Assembly: GCF_014640075.1 (NCBI RefSeq) | Contig: NZ_BMGG01000001.1 | Coordinates: 744,001 to 808,000, forward strand | Origin: Chelatococcus reniformis | GTDB lineage: Bacteria; Pseudomonadota; Alphaproteobacteria; Rhizobiales; Beijerinckiaceae | Length of the DNA stretch: 64,000 nucleotides | Reading direction: 5' to 3' | In this document: positions 35,816 through 46,197 of the stretch, piece by piece | Position numbering within the stretch: the stretch's first letter is position 1 | Layout of the letters: each line of letters begins with the position of its first letter | Made by a program: the position numbers and the translations under genes | The notes under the pieces: generated by a model | Told to the model about the DNA's origin: nothing | The model's input: only the letters and a program-made list of their open reading frames with translations | Database searches by the model: none

Positions 35816-37411
35816 ATGCCGGTGCGGGCCCGATCGTCGGAACGGATCATCGAGCTTGCGGTCGAGATCGAGGCGCTGGCCGCGGCCGGTGCTCTCGATG
35901 AATCGGCAGAAGTGGCGATCGCCCGTCTGGTCGAAAGCGACGCCGGCGATCCGGCCGCCGCCGCCGTCGCGCTTGCGTATCTGGCGCGGCTCGACGGCGC
36001 ACGCGCGCGCCTGTTCGTCTCGGGGCTGCGGCCGCATGCCCGTCTTGATCTGGCTCGTGCTATGCTCGTCGTCCAGCAGCAGATGGCGGTGCGCATACTG
36101 GGGGCAGGTTGCCTGAGCGGCCTCCTTGCCGAATCCCGCGACCCGTGGTTCCACCACCAGGTCGCTCTAGCCCTCGCGAGCAGCGTCGTCGCCGGCAGCC
36201 ACGCCTGCCTGCCGGTCCTGTTGGATCCGGCACGCAAGCGGCTTGCCGTTGCGCTAGCCGAACGGGCGGGACGCAACGACGGCCTCCCGGCCCCCGATTT
36301 CCTAGGAGAAGAAGAAGGGGGTGTGGACGCCGGCGCGTTTACGGCATTCTGCTTCGGGCTCCTGTGCGGACGCTACGTGGAACAGTTTCCCGCCGCGTCG
36401 GGCCGCCTCGCCGTCGCGGCGTGGCGCGACCTTGAGAGAAGCGTTCGCGGCCGCGCCATCGAGCTTTCCACGGGCGGCGCGCGGATCTATCTGGCGACGC
36501 GCGAGGCGGCAGGGGTCGCCGCGGCCGATGCCGACATCAAGCTGTCTCGCCCGCCCGACGCCGCCAAGCCGTCCGATGATGCACCCAATCCGGCACATCG
36601 CCTGTGCAGGCGTGCCGAACGGGCGGAGCCGGACGAGATCCCGGCGCTTGTCCAGGCTGCATCGGCGCTGACGCGTCCCACCTGGCGCCGCGAGGCGCAG
36701 CTCGTGCTCCTGCGTCGTGCGCTCACCCTGAAGATGCCCGTCTCACCCTTCGCGTTCGGTCTGCGCCACGCCGATCTCGCGGCAGAGATCGCTGCGGCTC
36801 GCCTGGCGGATGGCGACGTCCGCCGCCTTCGCGGCTCGTCCTGGACGAGGATCGATCTCGATCGGCGACTTCGCATCCTCACCATCCTCATCAGCCGGCT
36901 TGGGGAAAGCGTGGCAGTGTCGTCCGCCGAGATCGACCTGCTGCTCGACGCCTTGCTGGCGATGCCCGCCGCCGTCCGCAGCATCCTGGCCGAGCGCCTG
37001 CTCTCCGCGGTGGGCCAGAGCGCCAGCCTCAGTCGCGATCATCTTGCGCGTCTGTCGGCCGACGAATACGCGCTGCGCGACGATGTTCTCGTGGTTCTGG
37101 CGCGCACCTACGCCCTGCGCGGCGAGACCGCGCTCGCCAAATCCACGACGAGGCGCGCCGAATCGCTCGCCGAATGTCGCCACTCGCAGGACATGACGAT
37201 CCGTCTGTCCGACATCCTCCTGTCGCCGGACGGCGCGCCCGGCGACCGCGTTCCTGCCGTCCTGTCGAGCCTTGCCATGATGGCCGACGCCGATCTCCCC
37301 GCCGCGCTCGGCCTGTGCGGCACTCACCTCGACGCGCAGGAGTATCGAAGGGCTGTGGCCGACGTGATCGTGCGCAGTCGCGCCATCGAGGCGTTTCCGG
37401 AGCTGCTGTGA
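35816..37411 (+). CDS. unrecognised 531-residue helical protein of the hydratase cluster
   Basis: I do not recognise a family. The sequence is almost entirely predicted alpha helix, rich in Ala, Leu, Arg and Asp, with loosely repeating 30-40-residue helical pairs (for example VALAYLARLDGARARLFVSG; LARTYALRGETALAKSTTRR), suggesting a HEAT- or TPR-like solenoid. No signal peptide, membrane helix or catalytic motif; a central linker near 245-265 is Pro/Asp-rich. It starts three bases after the amidohydrolase stop and shares one base with the GTPase gene, so it is surely co-expressed. A scaffold or maturation factor for the hydratase is a reasonable guess only. Confidence 0.75.
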   Translation: MPVRARSSERIIELAVEIEALAAAGALDESAEVAIARLVESDAGDPAAAAVALAYLARLDGARARLFVSGLRPHARLDLARAMLVVQQQMAVRILGAGCLSGLLAESRDPWFHHQVALALASSVVAGSHACLPVLLDPARKRLAVALAERAGRNDGLPAPDFLGEEEGGVDAGAFTAFCFGLLCGRYVEQFPAASGRLAVAAWRDLERSVRGRAIELSTGGARIYLATREAAGVAAADADIKLSRPPDAAKPSDDAPNPAHRLCRRAERAEPDEIPALVQAASALTRPTWRREAQLVLLRRALTLKMPVSPFAFGLRHADLAAEIAAARLADGDVRRLRGSSWTRIDLDRRLRILTILISRLGESVAVSSAEIDLLLDALLAMPAAVRSILAERLLSAVGQSASLSRDHLARLSADEYALRDDVLVVLARTYALRGETALAKSTTRRAESLAECRHSQDMTIRLSDILLSPDGAPGDRVPAVLSSLAMMADADLPAALGLCGTHLDAQEYRRAVADVIVRSRAIEAFPELL

Positions 37412-38367
37412 TGACGATGCAAACGCCCGTAATTCTCGTGTCGGGCACGTTGGGCTGCGGCAAGACCACCTATGTCCGCACCCTCGTGCGCGACAATCCG
37501 GGCGTCAGGTTCGGCGTCGTCGTCAACGAGTTCGGAGAGGTCGGCGTCGACGGCGATCTCTTGAGCCCGTATGTCCCGGACATCGTCGAGATCCGCAACG
37601 GCTGCATCTGCTGCGTCACCCAAGACCAGTTGGTGCCTGCGGTCCGCGAGGTTTCCACGAGATACGCGGTCGATGTGATCGTGATCGAAACTTCGGGTGC
37701 GGCCGATTCGACCCCTGTCGCTCGCCAGATCAGCCTGCTGGCGCCCGTCGTCAGCCTGAGAGCGCACATCGTGATCGGCGACTGCACGCTGGCCGCTGAC
37801 GAGGCGACGCGCGATCGCAGCTATTGCAACGCGCTAGCGAGCGCGGGGATCATTGCGCTGTCGAAGAGCGACATCGCCGACACGGCCCGCATTTCGGGCT
37901 GGCGCGCATTCGCGGCGAGCTTCAATCCGCGAGCCCTGCTGCTGGACATCCGCCAGTGCGAGGCGACGCTCGCAACGCTCCTGTCGTCGTCGAGAGCGGA
38001 GGCGGACGGCGACGCGCCGTCGGCGCACGCCGCGCACGGCTACGTGAGCGTCTCCCGCACGGTGGGCGACATGACCGAACGGCAGCTTCGATCGCTGTCG
38101 GAGAGGATCGGCGCCAAGGTGCTCCGCATGAAGGGCATCGTGCGGGTCGACGGCCAATGGAGCGAGATCCAGCGTGTCCGCACGCGGCTGACGATCGAAC
38201 CCTACGAGGGCCGGCCGCCCCGCGAAGGACGCCTGGTGTTCATTAGCCGGGAACTCTTCAAGCTCTCGTTGCAGCGCCTCGTGAAGGAGAGCCTTGCCGC
38301 CTCCGTCGTCGGCGATGACCCTCTCATGCCGGCTCCAGGATACCGTGCGACGGGAGGGAATGGCTGA
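37411..38367 (+). CDS. CobW/P47K-type GTPase metallochaperone
   Basis: 318 residues. GTP-binding motifs GTLGCGKTT (residues about 12-20), ETSGAA and SKSD; the metal-binding CxCC signature appears as GCICCV (about 65-70); C-terminal CobW domain about 205-300. Members of this family next to nitrile hydratases act as activators that help load the metal. The start codon overlaps the previous stop (TGATG). Best candidate for cobalt delivery to the hydratase encoded at 28351-29766, whose His-rich tail may be the docking or storage site (inference). Confidence 0.9.
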   Translation: MTMQTPVILVSGTLGCGKTTYVRTLVRDNPGVRFGVVVNEFGEVGVDGDLLSPYVPDIVEIRNGCICCVTQDQLVPAVREVSTRYAVDVIVIETSGAADSTPVARQISLLAPVVSLRAHIVIGDCTLAADEATRDRSYCNALASAGIIALSKSDIADTARISGWRAFAASFNPRALLLDIRQCEATLATLLSSSRAEADGDAPSAHAAHGYVSVSRTVGDMTERQLRSLSERIGAKVLRMKGIVRVDGQWSEIQRVRTRLTIEPYEGRPPREGRLVFISRELFKLSLQRLVKESLAASVVGDDPLMPAPGYRATGGNG

Positions 38368-38368
38368 C

Positions 38369-38390
38369 GGGGGGAGGCGCGCCTCCCCCC
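38369..38390. terminator. perfect palindrome between convergent operons
   Basis: GGGGGGAGGCG followed immediately by CGCCTCCCCCC, a perfect 22-base palindrome in the 33-base gap between the GTPase stop and the clpB stop. It can terminate both transcripts; no T-tract. Confidence 0.55.
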
Positions 38391-38400
38391 CCCGACGGCG

Positions 38401-41016
<2,616 letters not shown>

Positions 41017-41160
41017 GGATGGCACTCCTACGGGCCGCCGATGAAGGCGCACCCTGATGTGGTCCCTCGAATGAGGCAACCTCGCACAAACGGTGCGGCG
41101 TCCATTAGATTCGCCGCACCGCGAAAACCTTCCGGCGCCTCGGGGGCCGCCGCACAGCCT

Positions 41161-41190
41161 ATGTAGGTGTTGCATCACGGCAACAGCAAG
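41161..41190 (-). promoter_or_regulatory. sigma-32 (RpoH)-type promoter for clpB
   Basis: On the minus strand CTTGCT (41190-41185) is followed after exactly 17 bases by CCTACAT (41167-41161), close to the alphaproteobacterial RpoH pattern CTTGAC-N17-CYTATNT. Distance to the clpB start is about 145 bases. Confidence 0.5.
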
Positions 41191-41392
41191 GTCGGCCGGC
41201 CAGATTTTTGTGGGGGCCCCTCCCCCATCGCGCGCGGGATGTCCATGCCCGGATGGATTTCCCCTTTGCCGAAACGCGTTCTAAATTGAGGCTCATAGCT
41301 CCCCCTGGTCGGATCCGCGGCGGCCGCCGGGGCAGGAGCACGTTCCTGCGCCGGAAAGCCGGATGCGGCGGGCGGGACAAGGGAGGTCAAAC

Positions 41393-42580
41393 GTGTCGAA
41401 GGTACTTGCTGGCATTCGGGTGCTGGATTTCGGGCGCTACATCGCCGGCCCGTATTGCGGGGCCCTGCTGGCCGACTACGGCGCCGACGTTATCCGTATC
41501 GAGCGGCGGGGCGGCGGCGAGGATCGCTTCGTCGCGCCGATCTCCGAGGGCGGCGACGGCGGCATGTTCATGCAGATGAACCGCAACAAGCGCAGCCTCA
41601 CGCTCGACCCGATGCGGCCGGAGGGGGCCGAGGTGGTGCGCCGGCTGGTGGCCAGCGCGGACGTGGTCATCGCCAACCTGCCCGCCTCGACCCTGAAGAC
41701 CATGGGGCTCGACTACGACAGCCTGCGGGCGGTCAAGGAGGACGTCATCCTCACCACCGCCTCGGCCTTCGGCGCCGAGGGACCCTATTCCGAGCGCGTC
41801 GGCTTCGACACCATCGGCCAGGCCATGTCCGGCGCCGTCTACATGACGGGCGAACCGGGCCAGCCCTACCGCTGCTTCGCCTCCTACGTGGACTTCGGCA
41901 CGGCGCTCGGCCTCGCCTTCGGCACGCTGGCGGCGCTGATGGAGCGCAGCCGCACCGGCCGCGGCCAGGTGGTGGAGGGCGCGCTGCTGCGCACCGCCAT
42001 CAACATGATGGGGCCGACGCTGATCGAGCAGGCGGTGCTCCAGGTCAACCGGGTGCCGACCGCCAACCGCGGCCAGACATCGGCGCCCGCCGACATCCTG
42101 CCGACGAAGGACGGCTACGTGCTGGTCGCTGTCGTGGGCCAGCCGCTCTACGTGCGCTGGGCCAAGCTGATGGGCAACACCGATTTCTGGCTCAACGACC
42201 CGCGCTTCAAGGACGACCTGGCGCGCGGCGACAATGGCAAGCTGATCAGCGCCCGCATGCGCGAGTGGTGCGCCGAGCGCACCACGGCCGAGGCCATCGC
42301 CGCGCTCGAGGAGGCGCGCATCCCCGCCGGACCGGTGCTGTCGCCGCAGCAGGCGCTGGACGACCCGCACGTCAAGGCCACCGGCTACCTGAAGCCGGTG
42401 GACTTCCCCGGTCTCGCCACGCCCGCACCGATTCCGCAGAGCCCGATGATCCTGTCGGAAACCCCCGGCGAGATCCGCCACCGCGCGCCGACCGTCGGCG
42501 AGCACACGGAGGAGATCCTTCTCGACGTCGGCTATACTGCGGCCGACATCGACCGCCTGCGGGAAGCGAAGGCGATCTAG
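41393..42580 (+). CDS. family III CoA transferase (CaiB/BaiF)
   Basis: 395 residues from GTG 41393, with GGGAGG six bases upstream. Complete single-domain family III protein: LAGIRVLDFGRYIAGPYCGA at the N terminus, NRNKRSLTLDPMRPEGAEVV, FGAEGPYSERVGFDTIGQAM, and the aspartate region SYVDFGTALGLAFG that holds the catalytic Asp. Transfers CoA between carboxylic acids; substrate unknown. The stop codon TAG is formed by the first bases of repeat family A. Divergent from clpB. Confidence 0.9.
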   Translation: MSKVLAGIRVLDFGRYIAGPYCGALLADYGADVIRIERRGGGEDRFVAPISEGGDGGMFMQMNRNKRSLTLDPMRPEGAEVVRRLVASADVVIANLPASTLKTMGLDYDSLRAVKEDVILTTASAFGAEGPYSERVGFDTIGQAMSGAVYMTGEPGQPYRCFASYVDFGTALGLAFGTLAALMERSRTGRGQVVEGALLRTAINMMGPTLIEQAVLQVNRVPTANRGQTSAPADILPTKDGYVLVAVVGQPLYVRWAKLMGNTDFWLNDPRFKDDLARGDNGKLISARMREWCAERTTAEAIAALEEARIPAGPVLSPQQALDDPHVKATGYLKPVDFPGLATPAPIPQSPMILSETPGEIRHRAPTVGEHTEEILLDVGYTAADIDRLREAKAI

Positions 42581-42678
42581 AGCATTTCCGCGTTTCCTCG
42601 AATCGCCGAAATGCTCTATCTGTTTGATTTATCGCGTTTTCTTCACGCGAACCGGCGTCCACTTCGCTCGAAAACGCG
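42578..42678. repeat. dispersed palindromic element, family A copy 2 (inverted)
   Basis: Opposite orientation to copy 1. Stem TAGAGCATTTC (42578-42588) / GAAATGCTCTA (42608-42618); stem CGCGTTTTC (42633-42641) / GAAAACGCG (42670-42678). The initial TAG is the stop codon of the CoA transferase. Compared with copy 1, one T-A pair in the long stem has become C-G. Confidence 0.88.
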
Positions 42679-42680
42679 CT

Positions 42681-42792
42681 AGAGCGCCTCTTGATCGGGT
42701 GGAACCACCCGATCAGGGAGAAGCGCTCCAGATTCAAAGACTTGGAGCATTTCTAACCGATCAGATGATTCCATCTGATCGAGAAATGCTCT
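42681..42792. repeat. dispersed palindromic element, family B copy 2
   Basis: Best-preserved B copy. Stem GATCGGGTGG-AA-CCACCCGATC (10 bp), flanked by AGAGCGCCTC and GAAGCGCTCC; then stem GATCAGATG-ATTC-CATCTGATC (9 bp), flanked by GGAGCATTTCT and AGAAATGCTCT. It directly abuts family A copy 2, forming a 215-base composite. Confidence 0.85.
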
Positions 42793-42831
42793 AGGGAGCT
42801 CGGCCCCGTGAATTTGATCCTTTGAGCGGAT

Positions 42832-42860
42832 GGAATGGTCGGGTCGAGCCCGGCCATTCC
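42832..42860. repeat. short palindrome, family C copy 2
   Basis: GGAATGGTCGGG, TCGAG, CCCGGCCATTCC: 11 of 12 pairs around a 5-base loop. It lies 44 bases before the MOSC gene start. Confidence 0.65.
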
Positions 42861-42903
42861 GTTCCCCTATCAACGCGCCGGCAAATTTCTGCTATCGAGC
42901 CCC

Positions 42904-43680
42904 ATGCGCGTCGTCACCATTTCCCGATATCCCATCAAGGGTCTGTCCGCGGAGCGGCTGACCGCCGTCGATCTGGAACCCGGCCGGGTGATCGCCGGAG
43001 ACCGGCGCTATGCCATCGAGAACGGGCCATCCGGCTTCGATCCGGCGGCGCCGGGCTATCACCCCAAGGTGAAGTTCCTGATGCTGATGCGCAACGAGCG
43101 GCTGGCGGCCCTCGACACGCGCTTCGACGACGCCACCACGACGCTCGCCATCCGCGATCGGGCCAGCGACCGCGTGCTCGTCTCGGCCGATCTGTCCGCC
43201 GCCGCCGGCCGCGCCGCCGTCGAGGCGTTCTTCGCGGACCACATGGCGGACGAGCTGCGCGGGCCGCCGAAGGTGTTGGAAGCGGCGCGCGCGCCTGCTC
43301 CGTTCAGCTTCTCGGATGTCGCCGCCAAGGTCGTCTCGATCATCAACCTGGCGAGCGTCGCCGAGATATCGGCCCTGGTCGGCACGTCGGTCGATCCACG
43401 GCGCTTTCGCGGCAACCTCACCGTCGACGGTCTGCCGGCCTGGGCCGAGCTCGACATGGTCGGCGCGACCCTGGAGACAGCCACCGGCGCCCGTCTCAAG
43501 GTGGTCAAGCGAATCGTACGCTGCGCGGCCACCAACGTCGACCCGCAGACGGCACAGCGCGATCTCGACATCCCGCGGGCGCTGATGCGCGCCTACGGGC
43601 ACATGGATTGTGGTGTCTACGCCGAGGTGGTGACGGCCGGCCGCCTGGCCGAAGGCAACATCCTGCGGCCCTCCGCCTGA
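42904..43680 (+). CDS. MOSC-domain protein
   Basis: 258 residues. N-terminal beta-barrel MOSC_N part (VVTISRYPIKGLSAERLTAV, with DRRYAIENG) followed by the MOSC domain (about 120-255; FRGNLTVDGLPAWAELDMVG, then VKRIVRCAATNVDP with the conserved Cys that takes up sulfur or binds molybdenum cofactor). Related to mARC/YcbX molybdenum proteins. Cytoplasmic. Preceded by the repeat cluster; inserted, with the CoA transferase, between clpB and DUF4167 genes that are often close together. Confidence 0.87.
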   Translation: MRVVTISRYPIKGLSAERLTAVDLEPGRVIAGDRRYAIENGPSGFDPAAPGYHPKVKFLMLMRNERLAALDTRFDDATTTLAIRDRASDRVLVSADLSAAAGRAAVEAFFADHMADELRGPPKVLEAARAPAPFSFSDVAAKVVSIINLASVAEISALVGTSVDPRRFRGNLTVDGLPAWAELDMVGATLETATGARLKVVKRIVRCAATNVDPQTAQRDLDIPRALMRAYGHMDCGVYAEVVTAGRLAEGNILRPSA

Positions 43681-43753
43681 GGCTGTCGCCGACGGGGCGG
43701 CAGCCGGACTCGGCCTCGGGCACCCCACCGCGTGGGATGCCGCAGGCAAAGGC

Positions 43754-44710
43754 CTACTCCGCCGCCGCGCTCGGCTCGGAGGCCTGATCGGGGGCGGCGC
43801 TCTCGTCGGCCCGCGCGCGCGTGCGACGGCGGCGCGTGCGCACCGGAAAGCGCTCCGCCGTCTCGCCCTCGGCCGGCGGCGCCGCCTCGGGCCGCTCGGC
43901 TGCGCTCGCCTCTTCCGTGGCGACGGGCGTGCGCACCGGCGTGGTCAGGAACGCGGGCAGCTCGGGCTGGGTCGCCTCGTCGTGCGCCGGCGCTGCGTTA
44001 CCGTGATTGTCATGGTTGTCGTCGCGGCGGAAGCGCTCGCGCCGTTCGCGGCGGCCCTCCGGAGCAAACTCCTGGCGCTCGCCGGCCTCGGTCCGCTCGC
44101 CACGCTCTTGACGCTCGCCGCGCTCTTGGCGCTCGCCGCGTTCTTGGCGCTCGCCACGCTCTTGGCGCTCGCCGCGTTCCTGGCGCTCGGGCCGGTCACC
44201 GCGGCCCTGCCGCTCGCCCCGCGGCTGATCGGACCGATCCTGACGCTCGCCGCGGTCGCGATAGGGCTGCCGTCCCTGCGGCGCGGCCGGCGGCTGCGGT
44301 GCGCCCTGGGGATAGGCGTCGTCGCCACCCTGGCCGTTGTAGTTGCCATAGCCGCCCCGGCCATTCGACTCGCCGAGCGGCAAGCCGCCGAAGCCGCCCC
44401 CCTCCTCGTCGCCATCGAGGTCGTCACCGTCCTCGAAGGGGCGCGGGAAGGTGCCGTAGGTCTGCTGGAACTGCGCCTGCGCAGCCGCGAGGATTCGGTA
44501 ATAGTGCTCAGCGTGCTGGAGGTAGTTTTCCGAGGCGACCGGGTCTCCGGAGACCTGAGCATCGCGCGAGAGCTGAGCATACTTCTCGGCGATGTGCTGG
44601 GCGGTTCCCCTGATCTTCACATCCGGCCCGTTGGACTCGAAGCTACGCGTCAACGGATTGGGGCCCTTGCGGTTGCGTCCCCGCATGCGCCTGTTCTGGC
44701 CTGGTCTCAT
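43754..44710 (-). CDS. DUF4167 protein with glutamate/arginine repeat region
   Basis: 318 residues from ATG 44710 (MRPGQNRRMRGRNRKGPNPL is the conserved start; an upstream ATG at 44731 adds seven residues). N-terminal DUF4167 domain (1-85; SFESNGPDVKIRGTAQHIAE). The rest is disordered: Gly/Asn/Gln-rich, then five copies of a six-residue ERGERQ-type unit encoded by an 18-base tandem repeat, then a basic RTRRRRTRAR segment. Basic N terminus suggests RNA binding; function unknown. Found next to prmC-prfA in many Hyphomicrobiales, as here. Confidence 0.88.
   Translation of the reverse strand: MRPGQNRRMRGRNRKGPNPLTRSFESNGPDVKIRGTAQHIAEKYAQLSRDAQVSGDPVASENYLQHAEHYYRILAAAQAQFQQTYGTFPRPFEDGDDLDGDEEGGGFGGLPLGESNGRGGYGNYNGQGGDDAYPQGAPQPPAAPQGRQPYRDRGERQDRSDQPRGERQGRGDRPERQERGERQERGERQERGERQERGERQERGERTEAGERQEFAPEGRRERRERFRRDDNHDNHGNAAPAHDEATQPELPAFLTTPVRTPVATEEASAAERPEAAPPAEGETAERFPVRTRRRRTRARADESAAPDQASEPSAAAE
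44094..44183 (-). repeat. 18-base tandem repeat inside the DUF4167 gene
   Basis: Five consecutive 18-base units (plus-strand form CGCTCGCCRCGYTCYTGG) encoding Glu-Arg-Gly-Glu-Arg-Gln. Units differ only at three or four positions, so the array expanded recently and could vary in length between strains. Confidence 0.85.
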
Positions 44711-45297
44711 CTGTCTCTCTTGTGAAGCCATCGTCCTGGTTACACGGATCCCCGTCCCGCGCTGGCTTCATGCGCTGACCGGCAAGAGGGATCGATACGG
44801 TCCGACGAGAAGGCGTCGCTTCGGGACTGAACCCAGCCGCCTTCGTTCACGTGCGTGGAGCATGATCGTTGCAACAAATCGCCTCGTGCAGATCTTGCCC
44901 GGCGCTCACATTCCGAAAAGGCGCACCGCACCTCTCCGGGGCAACACGCTTCACTTTCGCGAAATGAAGCCCGCCGTTGCCAAACCTATGTCGACAACCC
45001 ATGGCGAAGCGAGCCTCGGCGCTCCACGTTTGAGCGCACCAGCGTCACCTCCGCCGCTCATTTTTTGACGACTTGCATCGGTTCGCAGGGTTATCCACGC
45101 ATTGCAGCTCGTCCGGCTTGCCTGCCCATCGGCCGCCACATGCGCTGTTGTTGCTGTCCCTCGTCGCGCCGCGAACCGCGTGTCCCAGCCCGGGGAACGC
45201 CGATTCACACTCATAATCGCGCCGTATGGCCCGGACATTACTCGCTTCGCCCCCTATCGCCAAGCACATTTTCCGAACGCGGCGCGCCAGCCCAGCG
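44711..45297. other. intergenic between prmC and the DUF4167 gene
   Basis: 587 bases without a recognisable gene. It should contain the DUF4167 promoter. Short frames on both strands have no protein character. Confidence 0.5.
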
Positions 45298-46197
45298 TCA
45301 TCGTGTCGCCGATACCACACGTTCGACACCCGTGAGGTCGAGGGTGACCGAGACGTCCCGCAGCCCGGCCCGCCGCAACAGCTCCGCGACGGCCGGAGCC
45401 TGACCCTGCCCGACCTCCAGCCCGGCGAAGCCGCCGATCGCCAGCAGGCGCGGCAGGTCCGCTGCCAGGGCGCGGTAAGCATCGAGCCCGTCGTGGCCGC
45501 CGTCGAGGGCTAGCCGCGGGTCATGGTCCCGCACCTCGCCAGCCAGCGCCGCGATATCATCACTTGCAATATAAGGTGGGTTCGACAGCACCAGATTGAA
45601 AGGCCCACCCACGGCCTCGGCCCAATTGCCCACCGCAAAGCGCGCGCGCTCGCCGACGCCGTTGCGCCTGGCGTTGTGGCGCGCGGTCGCGGCGGCGCCG
45701 GCGGCGCGGTCGACGCCGAGGCCCCAGGCTTGCGGCAATTCGCTCAGCACGGCGACGAGGATGCAGCCCGTGCCGGTGCCCAGGTCGAGCACGCGCGGGG
45801 CGCCCCCGCCCTGGCCGCGCGCGTGCGCCAGCGCGACAGCGACCAATGTCTCCGTATCCGGCCGCGGCTCCAGGGTCGCCGGCGACAGCGCGAAGGGCAG
45901 GCCCCAGAACTCGCGCATGCCGAGGATGCGCCCCACCGGCTCGCCGGCGAGTCGCCGCGCCACGGCATCCGTCAGCCCGGCGGCGGCCGTTCCGCCCAGC
46001 GGGGCGGCAGGCTCGGCCAGTACGGCGGCGAACGGCACCCCGAGGGTTTCGGTCAGCAGGATGCGGGCGTCGAGCTCGGGGTTGGCGATGCCGGCGGCAC
46101 GCAAGGCGCCGCCCAGCCAGCGCAGCGCCTCCGCCCGGCCGGTACCCGCCGTGATCGCGCCAGCCGGCGGCCCGGGCGTCGGCGCGGCCGGGGTCAT
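45298..46197 (-). CDS. prmC: peptide chain release factor glutamine N5-methyltransferase
   Basis: 299 residues. Methylates the glutamine of the GGQ motif in release factors 1 and 2. N-terminal helical domain (1-90), then SAM site [20 protein letters not shown] and the catalytic NPPY ([12 protein letters not shown]). ATGA-type overlap with prfA places enzyme and substrate in one operon. Confidence 0.95.
   Translation of the reverse strand: MTPAAPTPGPPAGAITAGTGRAEALRWLGGALRAAGIANPELDARILLTETLGVPFAAVLAEPAAPLGGTAAAGLTDAVARRLAGEPVGRILGMREFWGLPFALSPATLEPRPDTETLVAVALAHARGQGGGAPRVLDLGTGTGCILVAVLSELPQAWGLGVDRAAGAAATARHNARRNGVGERARFAVGNWAEAVGGPFNLVLSNPPYIASDDIAALAGEVRDHDPRLALDGGHDGLDAYRALAADLPRLLAIGGFAGLEVGQGQAPAVAELLRRAGLRDVSVTLDLTGVERVVSATR

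Noticed and set aside
44094-44183. Regular repeat array considered as CRISPR
   Set aside because: Units are contiguous 18-mers in frame within a coding region, without spacers.
43982-44725. 247-codon rightward frame with many hydrophobic residues that looks like a membrane protein
   Set aside because: Antisense to the DUF4167 gene; the Leu/Ala-rich repeats are the complement of the ERGERQ tandem repeat.
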